From Paramuribaculum sp. (lineage in GTDB: Bacteria; Bacteroidota; Bacteroidia; Bacteroidales; Muribaculaceae), in contig JAIDXU010000076.1 of the NCBI GenBank assembly GCA_029058455.1, positions 1 to 6,889 of the forward strand: DNA of 6,889 nucleotides. The letters run 5' to 3'. The translations under genes were made by a program, and so were the position numbers. A model generated the notes under the pieces. It saw only the letters and a program-made list of their open reading frames with translations. It had not been told where the DNA came from and did no database searches. Of this stretch, positions 1 to 5,854 are shown piece after piece (the stretch's first letter is position 1; the number at the start of each line of letters is the position of its first letter).

Positions 1-2
1 TT

Positions 3-842
3 CAGCTTCAGGCTATCGTCGTGCCGGCTCACAAATTTGTATTGATTCTGGCGATCTGCGGCACCTATGCCGTCAACCTTGTGTTGCCGCGACTTGGCGA
101 GCTGTGGCGCTCGGGCTGGATAGCGCGTCGTCAGAAAGCGCCGTTCGACACCGTTTTCGGCTCAATGGTGGGCGACCGTCTCGCCGACACCGTAATGGTG
201 GCTCTCATGACCTTCCTCACATTTCTGTTGGCCAAGAGTCAGATAATGCTCTATTTCAGCGAAAATTCGCAAACGATGGAAAATCTCATCGCCACCCTCT
301 CGTCGCCCTGGCTATGGCTTGGCATAGCGGCCGCCGCGGGCGTGATATGGTGGGTGTTCATGAAATTTGACAACATCAAAATCATAGCCAAGACCAAACA
401 ATTTCTCATAGGAATATGGCAGGGATTTGCCGTATTGGCCAAGATGAAAGGCAAAGGTCTGTGGCTGTTCTACACCTTCGCCATGTGGTTCTGCTACTAT
501 CTGCAACTCTATGTGGCCTTTTTCGCCTTTCCCCTCACTGCAGAGATGGCCGCGACCTACGGACCTATCGCCATTCTTCTCTGCTTCTGCCTCACAAGTA
601 TTTCGATGGGCGTGCCCTCAAACGGAGGTATCGGCCCGTGGCAATGGGCTCTGATATTCGGAATCAGCATGTATGCCGCCTCGATACCGGGTCTCACCAC
701 CCAATATGCCACCTCTTTCGCCAACCTTGTGATGGGAGCCACCACCCTGCTGCTAATCGCCTTAGGCATCTTTACATTTATATGTATCATATTTATGAAA
801 CGTCGCAATATTCCTGCCGACGTTATTGACAGTAACTCTTAA
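3..842 (+). CDS. Flippase-like / UPF0104 (LPG-synthase transmembrane domain) membrane protein, 5' end missing
   Basis: The reading frame is open from the left window edge, so the N-terminus is lost; 279 residues are visible. The first possible start inside the window, GTG at 21, is probably an internal valine because coding sequence continues upstream of it. About seven hydrophobic segments are visible. The family hallmark GELWR (26-30, counted from the GTG) is followed by GSMVGDRLAD (47-56), and a late PSNGGIGPWQ stretch (199-208) matches the conserved Pro/Gly loop of this family. These are typical of the transmembrane domain of lysylphosphatidylglycerol synthase and its stand-alone relatives, inner-membrane proteins thought to move lipids or lipid-linked substrates. 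The soluble aminoacyl-transfer domain of MprF is absent: the protein ends in a short polar tail (RRNIPADVIDSNS) after the last membrane segment. The substrate cannot be told from sequence. The next gene starts 22 bases on and is probably co-transcribed. Confidence 0.85.
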   Translation, partial: QLQAIVVPAHKFVLILAICGTYAVNLVLPRLGELWRSGWIARRQKAPFDTVFGSMVGDRLADTVMVALMTFLTFLLAKSQIMLYFSENSQTMENLIATLSSPWLWLGIAAAAGVIWWVFMKFDNIKIIAKTKQFLIGIWQGFAVLAKMKGKGLWLFYTFAMWFCYYLQLYVAFFAFPLTAEMAATYGPIAILLCFCLTSISMGVPSNGGIGPWQWALIFGISMYAASIPGLTTQYATSFANLVMGATTLLLIALGIFTFICIIFMKRRNIPADVIDSNS

Positions 843-864
843 CCGAACTGATAAATAGATATAT

Positions 865-1395
865 ATGAGTATATTTGGTTCAGACGATCAACCCGACTAC
901 TACCGCGATTCAGGCCCGGAGGAAACACCTGTCCCCGACAGCAACGTTATCGACTTTGGTTCGGAACAGGACAGCCGTCCCGCCTCCTCACCCGACGGCA
1001 ACGACGGGAAACCTCGGCGCCGCTCCCGGCTCAAATGGGTAATAACGGGAGTGCTCATAGTAATTGCGGCGCTTGGCGTCACGGTGTGGCTGAGATATTT
1101 CACCCCCTATGTTGAAGACGCGAGGATGAATATCTATGTCGTAAACGTTGAGCGGCGCGGCCTGATATTCAAAACCTATGAGGCCGAAGTGATTTCGCAG
1201 TCGGCGCTTACCGACACGGCACGTATCTATACCCGTCAGCTCGACATGAGCATCGAAGATCCCCGCCTGGCCGGCGATCTTCAGGCTATTCAAGCGACCG
1301 GCAAACCCATAACAGTCTCATATAAAAAATATTACGGCATGCTACCGTGGCGCGGAAGTTCCACAGAAATCATCACCGGAATAGTGAAAAAATAA
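865..1395 (+). CDS. Uncharacterised single-pass membrane protein, 176 aa
   Basis: I do not recognise a named function. The first 50 residues are polar, acidic and Pro/Ser-rich, and probably disordered. A basic cluster RRRSRLK (51-57) leads into one membrane segment (about 58-77), which predicts a cytoplasmic N-terminus and a periplasmic C-terminus. The extracytoplasmic part carries the motifs ERRGLIFKTYEAE (96-108) and YYGMLPWRGSS (156-166). These resemble a group of small Bacteroidetes membrane-anchored proteins often left hypothetical or labelled misleadingly; that recollection is uncertain. The ATG at 865 has no Shine-Dalgarno sequence but an A/T-rich lead (ATAAATAGATATAT), normal for Bacteroidetes. 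It lies 22 bases after the flippase-like gene, so an operon is likely. An AT-only palindrome follows its stop codon. The existence of the gene is well supported; its role is unknown. Confidence 0.8.
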   Translation: MSIFGSDDQPDYYRDSGPEETPVPDSNVIDFGSEQDSRPASSPDGNDGKPRRRSRLKWVITGVLIVIAALGVTVWLRYFTPYVEDARMNIYVVNVERRGLIFKTYEAEVISQSALTDTARIYTRQLDMSIEDPRLAGDLQAIQATGKPITVSYKKYYGMLPWRGSSTEIITGIVKK

Positions 1396-1400
1396 AAAAA

Positions 1401-1424
1401 TTAAAAAAAGTTGATTTTTTTTAA
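1401..1424. other. AT-only palindrome / A- and T-tracts downstream of the small membrane protein gene
   Basis: TTAAAAAAA (1401-1409) is complementary to TTTTTTTAA (1416-1424) across a six-base loop. It starts five bases after the TAA of the preceding gene and ends about 22 bases before the -7 box of ompA. It could be a weak U-tract terminator or an A/T-tract that helps RNA polymerase bind upstream of a strong promoter. A pure A:U stem is thermodynamically poor, so the terminator reading is tentative. Confidence 0.3.
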
Positions 1425-1446
1425 GCTAAAATCGCTTATCAATTGT

Positions 1447-1454
1447 TATCTTTG
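1447..1454 (+). promoter_or_regulatory. Bacteroidetes -7 promoter box for the ompA-like gene
   Basis: TATCTTTG matches the Bacteroidetes sigma-ABfr -7 consensus TAnnTTTG exactly. It lies in the AT-rich intergenic region 135 bases upstream of the ompA-like start codon, so transcription would begin near 1461 and leave a leader of about 128 nucleotides. No clear TTG or TTTG sits at the usual 19-23 base distance upstream; that place is occupied by the end of a T-tract (TTTTTTAAGCT). Confidence 0.65.
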
Positions 1455-1524
1455 TAAAATCCATTCTCACCAACCGATTCTCTCCCCATAATCAAAAGAA
1501 AATTAATCAAAATAATCATTAACC

Positions 1525-1592
1525 ATGAGACACCGACCGCTCAGACCATGAGATTAGGTGTCGACATAATTCAAACCATTATTCAGAAATGA
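1525..1592 (+). promoter_or_regulatory. Two chained leader mini-ORFs feeding into the ompA-like start by ATGA overlaps
   Basis: Mini-ORF 1 runs 1525-1551 and reads MRHRPLRP then TGA. Its stop overlaps the ATG of mini-ORF 2 in the sequence ATGA at 1548-1551. Mini-ORF 2 runs 1548-1592 and reads MRLGVDIIQTIIQK then TGA. That stop in turn overlaps the ompA ATG in ATGA at 1589-1592. Both mini-ORF starts lie in a 9-base direct repeat, ACCATGAGA (1522-1530 and 1545-1553). The geometry is what termination-reinitiation coupling would use. Whether either peptide is translated is unknown, and two ATGA overlaps in an ATG-rich leader could be chance. Confidence 0.3.
1529..1562 (+). promoter_or_regulatory. 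Hairpin in the ompA 5' leader
   Basis: GACACC (1529-1534) pairs with GGTGTC (1557-1562), and an inner CTCA (1540-1543) pairs with TGAG (1549-1552) around the loop GACCA. The two short stems are separated by a 5/4 internal loop. The element ends 26 bases before the ompA ATG and covers the whole first mini-ORF as well as the start codon of the second. By analogy with stable 5' leaders of abundant outer-membrane protein mRNAs it could affect mRNA stability or translation; that is inference. Confidence 0.4.
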
Positions 1593-2707
1593 AAAAGTTT
1601 AAGTCTTTACTTCTTGCCGGCACCCTCGTGCTCAGCACTTTTGCCGCTTCCGCACAAACTATCCAGCGGACTGTAATTGAAGAAGAAAAAGTGGTGTTCG
1701 CACCTCACTGGTTCCTTCAGGTTCAAGGCGGCGCAGCCGAAACTCTTGGCGAAGGCGCATTCGGCGATCTCATCTCACCCGCAGCCGCTCTCAACATCGG
1801 CTATCGCTTCAGCCCCGTTTTCAGCCTCCGTGCAGGTGCCAGCGGCTGGCAGGCTAAAGGTATCGCCACCACAACCGTAAACAACGTTTACAAATTCAAC
1901 TATATTCAGGCTAACGTAGACGCTGTTGTTTCTCTTACCAACCTTTTCTGCGGCTGGAACCCCAAACGCACTCTTGATTTCTACGGCTTCTTAGGCGTAG
2001 GTGCCAACGACCGTTTCCACAACAATGATGCTCTTGACCTTGCCCGCAACACCGGTTACGACTTCGTTAACCTTTGGGACGGCAACAAATGGGCTTTCAC
2101 AGGCCGCGGCGGTCTCGGTGTCAACATCCGTCTCAGCGACTATGTTGCCCTCAACGTAGAGGCTAACGCCAACGGTCTCACCGACCACTTCAACTCAAAA
2201 CATGGTGACAAATCAAACATCGACTGGCAGTTCAACGGTCTCGTAGGTCTCACCTTCAAATTCGGCCGCGGCTATAAAGTAATTCCCGCCGTTATCGAAG
2301 AAGTGATCATCGAGGAAACTCCCGAACCCGCTCCCGCACCTGCTCCCGCTCCCGCACCCGCTCCCGAGCCCAAGAAAGTTGAGCCCATGACTCAAAACGT
2401 ATTCTTCCTCATCAATTCATCGGTAATCCGTGAATCAGAGCAGGTTAAGATCGACAAGCTCGTTGAATATCTCAAGGCCAACCCCAAAGCAACCGTTGAA
2501 ATCACCGGTTATGCCGACAAAGAAACCGGCTATCCCGCTTATAACATGGCCCTCTCAGAGCGTCGCAGCCACTCAGTTCAGAAAGCTCTCGAAAACGCCG
2601 GTATCGCTGCCGACCGCATCACCTGCGCATGGAAAGGTGACACCGTTCAGCCCTTCCCCGGTATCGAAAAGAACCGTGTCTGCATCTGCGTTGCCGAAGA
2701 TAAATAA
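1589..2707 (+). CDS. OmpA-family outer membrane protein with peptidoglycan-binding C-terminal domain
   Basis: The 372-residue protein begins with a type I signal peptide (basic MKKFK, hydrophobic core, cleavage predicted after ASA at residue 22). An N-terminal beta-barrel-like region (about 40-229) is rich in alternating aromatic and small residues and ends in LTFKFGR. A Pro-Ala linker follows (PA repeats at 247-259). The C-terminal OmpA/MotB-type domain (about 268-370) has the peptidoglycan-binding signature: D310 in GYAD, then N319, L322, S323 and R326 in an NxxLSxxRSxxV pattern. It should anchor the outer membrane to the cell wall and is probably very abundant. Codon use is strongly biased to a few codons (AAC, GTT, CTC, GGC), as in highly expressed genes. 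The mature protein has four cysteines (C121, C346, C365, C367), which is notable for an extracytoplasmic protein. The ATG is chosen because it directly precedes the signal peptide. It has its own promoter and two hairpins downstream. Confidence 0.93.
   Translation: MKKFKSLLLAGTLVLSTFAASAQTIQRTVIEEEKVVFAPHWFLQVQGGAAETLGEGAFGDLISPAAALNIGYRFSPVFSLRAGASGWQAKGIATTTVNNVYKFNYIQANVDAVVSLTNLFCGWNPKRTLDFYGFLGVGANDRFHNNDALDLARNTGYDFVNLWDGNKWAFTGRGGLGVNIRLSDYVALNVEANANGLTDHFNSKHGDKSNIDWQFNGLVGLTFKFGRGYKVIPAVIEEVIIEETPEPAPAPAPAPAPAPEPKKVEPMTQNVFFLINSSVIRESEQVKIDKLVEYLKANPKATVEITGYADKETGYPAYNMALSERRSHSVQKALENAGIAADRITCAWKGDTVQPFPGIEKNRVCICVAEDK
2327..2365 (+). repeat. Pro-Ala codon repeat in the OmpA linker
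   Basis: A six-base unit CCCGCT/CCCGCA/CCTGCT repeats about six times and encodes alternating Pro-Ala between the barrel and the cell-wall-binding domain. Such tracts are extended, flexible periplasmic spacers, and the near-identical units make their length prone to change by slippage. Third-position variation between units shows it is not a perfectly homogenised array. Confidence 0.8.
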
Positions 2708-2724
2708 TCAAGCAACAATCCCTA

Positions 2725-2773
2725 TCCCGAGGGGAAGAGGATTATTAGCCTGACCCGCTTCCCCGCTCCGGGA
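2725..2773 (+). terminator. Strong hairpin after the ompA-like gene (possible terminator)
   Basis: TCCCG (2725-2729) and GGGGAAG (2731-2737) pair with CTTCCCC (2758-2764) and CGGGA (2769-2773), giving 12 GC-rich pairs with a small internal loop and a 20-base apical loop. It starts 18 bases after the ompA stop. It is followed by AATAAATAAAG instead of a T-run, so it may protect the mRNA 3' end or act as part of a two-stage terminator. Its 3' arm can also fold alone as CCCG-CTC-CGGG (2762-2772). Confidence 0.5.
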
Positions 2774-2794
2774 AATAAATAAAGAAAATCCACT

Positions 2795-2835
2795 CTGCCC
2801 CGCACTCCTGACAATTAAGAGTAGCGGGGCAGTTT
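2795..2835 (+). terminator. Second hairpin between ompA-like gene and pfkA (likely terminator)
   Basis: CTGCCCCGC (2795-2803) pairs perfectly with GCGGGGCAG (2824-2832), and the stem continues with ACTC (2804-2807) to GAGT (2819-2822) past one bulged A at 2823. The loop is 11 bases. Three T residues follow (2833-2835), a short version of an intrinsic terminator tail. It ends 38 bases before the pfkA start, so it could terminate the ompA transcript or act as a leader structure of pfkA. Confidence 0.6.
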
Positions 2836-2870
2836 GGAATCTGTAACTCACAAAAACACAACACACTCAC

Positions 2871-3851
2871 ATGGTAGACATAAAAAGCATAGGCATACTC
2901 ACCTCGGGAGGCGACGCCCCCGGCATGAACGCCGCCATAAGAGCCGTGACACGCTCGGCTATATTCAGCGGTCTTAAAGTTCACGGCATATATCGTGGCT
3001 ACCGAGGCCTCATCAGCGATGAAATCGTGGAGTTTAAGACACAGAATGTGTCAAACATCATACAGCTCGGAGGCACCATTCTGAAAACCGCCCGCTGCCC
3101 GGAATTCACCACCCCCGAAGGCCGTCAGCTCGCCTACGAGAATCTGCGCCGCCACGGCATTGACGCCCTCGTAGTGATAGGTGGTGACGGTTCGCTTACC
3201 GGCGCAAGAATCTTTGCCAACGAGTTTAATTTCCCCTGTATAGGTCTTCCCGGCACCATCGACAACGACCTCTATGGCACAGACTCCACAATCGGCTATG
3301 ACACAGCGCTTAATACCATCATGGAGTGTGTCGACAAAATCCGCGATACAGCCACGAGCCACGAGCGTCTGTTCTTTATCGAGGTGATGGGCCGCGACGC
3401 CGGCTTCCTTGCCCTCAACGGCGCTATCGCCACCGGTGCCGAAGCCGCCATCATACCGGAAATTTCAACACAGGTCGACCAGTTGGCCGAACTTATCCAA
3501 AACGGCTTCAGAAAGAGCAAAAACTCATCGATAGTGTTGGTGGCCGAAAGCCCAGTTACCGGTGGAGCAATGGCTCTCGCCGACCGTGTGAAGAATGAAT
3601 ATCCCTCCTATGATGTGAGAGTTTCGATATTGGGTCACCTGCAGCGCGGCGGCTCTCCTACAGCCCACGACCGTATCCTTGCCTCACGCATGGGCGCAGC
3701 CGCAATCGACGCCCTGCTCGAAGATCAGCGCAATGTCATGATCGGTATCTCGAACGATGAGATCGTATATGTGCCTTTCTCAAAGGCTATCAAAAACGAC
3801 AAGCCCATCAACCGCGAACTGCTCGACACCCTGCGTCGCCTTTCAATCTGA
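2871..3851 (+). CDS. pfkA: ATP-dependent 6-phosphofructokinase
   Basis: The 326-residue protein is the usual size of bacterial PfkA and phosphorylates fructose 6-phosphate to fructose 1,6-bisphosphate in glycolysis, in the cytoplasm. Visible motifs are SGGDAPGMN (12-20, nucleotide binding), GGDGS (104-108), PGTIDND (127-133, catalytic base D131), MGRDAG (173-178, sugar phosphate binding) and [14 protein letters not shown] (255-268). Glycine after the GGD aspartate, and glycine instead of lysine before TIDND, indicate ATP and not pyrophosphate as donor by family rules. The ATG at 2871 follows an A/C-rich stretch without Shine-Dalgarno. No TAnnTTTG promoter box is visible in the 163-base gap upstream, so the gene may depend on read-through past the ompA hairpins or on a promoter I cannot recognise. 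The methyltransferase gene follows after 14 bases, probably in one operon. Confidence 0.96.
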   Translation: MVDIKSIGILTSGGDAPGMNAAIRAVTRSAIFSGLKVHGIYRGYRGLISDEIVEFKTQNVSNIIQLGGTILKTARCPEFTTPEGRQLAYENLRRHGIDALVVIGGDGSLTGARIFANEFNFPCIGLPGTIDNDLYGTDSTIGYDTALNTIMECVDKIRDTATSHERLFFIEVMGRDAGFLALNGAIATGAEAAIIPEISTQVDQLAELIQNGFRKSKNSSIVLVAESPVTGGAMALADRVKNEYPSYDVRVSILGHLQRGGSPTAHDRILASRMGAAAIDALLEDQRNVMIGISNDEIVYVPFSKAIKNDKPINRELLDTLRRLSI

Positions 3852-3865
3852 TCGAAATTCTGCTC

Positions 3866-5269
3866 ATGGCAGAACTTAACCCTAAATTCATAGACTCGCT
3901 CGCCGGCCTCGGAAAAACCGTGGCCGACGGGCTTGTTTTTGCTTTGGCCCACACAGAGCCGAGTGTGGCCATACGCCTCAATCCCCTGAAAATAAGTACG
4001 GAGAAGCTCAATGAGGCAAGAGAGAAACTTAGAAAAGTAGAGTGGTGTGACACCGGCTTCTATCTCGAAGATCGACCCAAGTTCACATTCATGCCCCTGC
4101 TTCATCAGGGGGGATTCTATGTGCAGGATCCTTCATCAATGATAATAAGCAGGGTTGTGGCTCATCTTAGCCGCGAGCTGGCACGCGAACATGGCGAAGG
4201 GCCGATAGCCTATCTCGACGCATGTGCCGCCCCGGGAGGCAAAACCACCGCGGCCATATCCTCGCTGCCTGAAGGATCGCTTGTTGTGGCCAACGAATAT
4301 GAGCCGCGCAGAGCGGCCATTCTCGGCGAAAATCTCGCCAAGTGGGGATATGGATTCACAATGCTGTCGAAAGGCGACACAGGGCGATTCTCACCCCTTA
4401 AAGACACATTTCATATAATAGCGGCCGACGTGCCATGTTCGGGCGAAGGAATGATGCGCAAGGATGCCGAGGCTCGCAGCCAGTGGAGCGAGGGCCTCGT
4501 GGCCCAATGTGCCGCCCGTCAGCGTGAAATAGTCGAAAAACTATGGCCCGCGCTTCGCCCCGGAGGATATATGATCTATTCGACATGCACATTCAATCTC
4601 GAGGAAAACGAGCGCATAATCGCCTGGATGATGGAAAATTTCGGAGCTATGCCGGTCGAGATACCTCTCGACGGAATAAATGGCATACATCCGGCCATCA
4701 ACGCCGACTTCCCTGCAATGAGATTCATGCCTCATCTTGCAGATGGTGAGGGACTATTTATGTGTGTGGTCAGAAAGCCGGGAGACTCTGCCTCAACCTC
4801 CGCTCCGGCCAAAACAAAACGCATCAAACAGAGTGCAAAGCCCAATCCTCAGCTCCTGAAAGCGGCTTCAATGCTCACCGACGCAGAAAAATTCTCGTTA
4901 TCGATCTCTCCCGAGGGCATTGTGAGGGCAACACCTGTAACTCCCCTGCTCACTCCCTCTTTAGCCAAAATCACGACGCCCCTGCTCACTCCCGCCATAA
5001 TTAAAGGTAAATCGCTGATTCCCACCCAACAATTGGCAATGATGACCGGTCCCGGAGCTCCTTCGCAGATATTTCCGCGCGCCGAAGTCGACACTACCGT
5101 TGCCCTCCACTATCTCAAGGGTGAAGCAATCTCGCTTAGCGACGCGCCCAAAGGCCACGTACTGCTGACCCACGACGGGCCGCCATTGGGATTTGTCAAC
5201 AATCTCGGCAACCGCGCCAACAATCTCTATCCCGACCCCTGGCGAATCATCTCCCAACTCCCCTGCTAA
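3866..5269 (+). CDS. rRNA cytosine-C5 methyltransferase, NOL1/NOP2/Sun (RsmF-like) family
   Basis: The 467-residue protein has an N-terminal RNA-binding part with the family stretch SVAIRLNPLK (33-42). The SAM-dependent core has the motif DACAAPGGKT (118-127, SAM binding), then ADVPCSGEGM (187-196) with C191, and YSTCTFNLEENE (238-249) with C241. In this family the TC cysteine (C241) is the nucleophile attacking C6 of cytosine and the PC cysteine (C191) helps release the product. The C-terminal region (about 395-467) resembles the RsmF-type extra domain. Between core and C-terminus lies a low-complexity Ser/Thr/Pro/Lys-rich stretch (about 306-390) with a 12-residue tandem duplication. E. coli RsmF methylates C1407 of 16S rRNA; whether this protein has the same target is inference. 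It lies 14 bases after pfkA on the same strand, and its stop faces a convergent gene four bases away. Confidence 0.92.
   Translation: MAELNPKFIDSLAGLGKTVADGLVFALAHTEPSVAIRLNPLKISTEKLNEAREKLRKVEWCDTGFYLEDRPKFTFMPLLHQGGFYVQDPSSMIISRVVAHLSRELAREHGEGPIAYLDACAAPGGKTTAAISSLPEGSLVVANEYEPRRAAILGENLAKWGYGFTMLSKGDTGRFSPLKDTFHIIAADVPCSGEGMMRKDAEARSQWSEGLVAQCAARQREIVEKLWPALRPGGYMIYSTCTFNLEENERIIAWMMENFGAMPVEIPLDGINGIHPAINADFPAMRFMPHLADGEGLFMCVVRKPGDSASTSAPAKTKRIKQSAKPNPQLLKAASMLTDAEKFSLSISPEGIVRATPVTPLLTPSLAKITTPLLTPAIIKGKSLIPTQQLAMMTGPGAPSQIFPRAEVDTTVALHYLKGEAISLSDAPKGHVLLTHDGPPLGFVNNLGNRANNLYPDPWRIISQLPC
4940..5011 (+). repeat. 12-codon tandem duplication inside the methyltransferase gene
   Basis: Two adjacent 36-base units (4940-4975 and 4976-5011) encode TPLLTPSLAKIT and TPLLTPAIIKGK, residues 359-370 and 371-382. 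They share an identical 15-base core CCCCTGCTCACTCCC at 4943-4957 and 4979-4993, exactly 36 bases apart, while the rest has diverged. The length is a multiple of three, so the frame is preserved. It lies in the poorly conserved connector between catalytic core and C-terminal domain. Confidence 0.75.
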
Positions 5270-5273
5270 AACA

Positions 5274-5852
5274 TCAGGACTTAAGAAGTGCGAAAAGCTT
5301 ATAGAGATTTGAGTATGACTCGCCTTCTTCGCCGATAGCGGTTGCGTTATTTATGGCGGTTGTCAGTTTATTGTCAGCCAATAGGGTAGTAACCCAGTTT
5401 TCTTTTGAAAGATATGATTGTTGCTTACTGAAAGTGGGCAAATAACGATGTAGGGCGGCTATTACATCATCAGACGTTGCGAAGTAGCGGTTTGTGTTGA
5501 GGTAATGGAGTAAAAACCAGAACTCGATGGATGGCATACTTTCGCAGATGATGACAGACGGATTATTGGCATAACGCTGGCGCATCGCATCAAATTTGGC
5601 TTTGTCTGCTTGGTGTATGCGCGTTACGTCCACATCAAATACACATACGGCAATACCGTCATCAGCAAGCACTCGCTCGACCTGACGCTGAATATCATCA
5701 ATATTCTGCTCGGCAAAGTTGCGTGGTTTACAGACATAGTTGTAGCCTTTCAGACGTTTCAAATGCGTGAAATAGAAACGCTCGGTTGCGCCCTCACCGA
5801 TGATTGTAATCGCGGGATTTTTGAGCTTGCGCTCCTTGATTCTTCTTGCCAT
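5274..5852 (-). CDS. RloB-family protein (Toprim-like putative effector of an ATPase-coupled defence pair)
   Basis: The 192-residue protein matches the RloB family in length and motif order. A basic N-terminus leads to ITIIGEGATERFYF (15-28, with E20 and E24), then VCVFDVD (69-75, with D73 and D75), then SMPSIEFWFLLHY (105-117, with E110). The order E ... DxD after predicted strands is what a Toprim-like metal-binding site would show; nuclease activity is inferred, not shown. RloB was named from genes linked to type I restriction loci, and a protein of this family is, as I recall, the second component of the lactococcal AbiL phage-resistance system. The ATG is only two bases from the stop codon of the upstream ATPase gene, so the two are almost certainly co-translated. 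There is no Shine-Dalgarno sequence. GC content here is about 43%, well below the plus-strand genes. The 3' end faces the methyltransferase gene four bases away. Confidence 0.85.
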   Translation of the reverse strand: MARRIKERKLKNPAITIIGEGATERFYFTHLKRLKGYNYVCKPRNFAEQNIDDIQRQVERVLADDGIAVCVFDVDVTRIHQADKAKFDAMRQRYANNPSVIICESMPSIEFWFLLHYLNTNRYFATSDDVIAALHRYLPTFSKQQSYLSKENWVTTLLADNKLTTAINNATAIGEEGESYSNLYKLFALLKS

Positions 5853-5854
5853 AA

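Noticed and set aside
21..23. GTG as the start codon of the flippase-like gene
   Set aside because: The frame is open upstream to the window edge and the family is normally longer at the N-terminus, so this GTG is most likely an internal valine.
1411..1413. TTG as the -33 element for the ompA promoter
   Set aside because: It is 33 bases before the -7 box, well outside the usual spacing of about 19-23 bases.
2745..2984. Minus-strand open frame over the ompA-pfkA gap
   Set aside because: It runs through two strong hairpins and into the start of pfkA, has no recognisable motif, and looks like chance.
2871..3851. Pyrophosphate-dependent phosphofructokinase as an alternative call
   Set aside because: The donor-determining positions are glycine (GGDGS and PGTIDND), and the length matches the short ATP-type enzyme.
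5262..5278. CCTG/CAGG inverted repeat as a bidirectional terminator at the convergent junction
   Set aside because: The stem is only four pairs with a nine-base loop and lacks T-runs on either strand.
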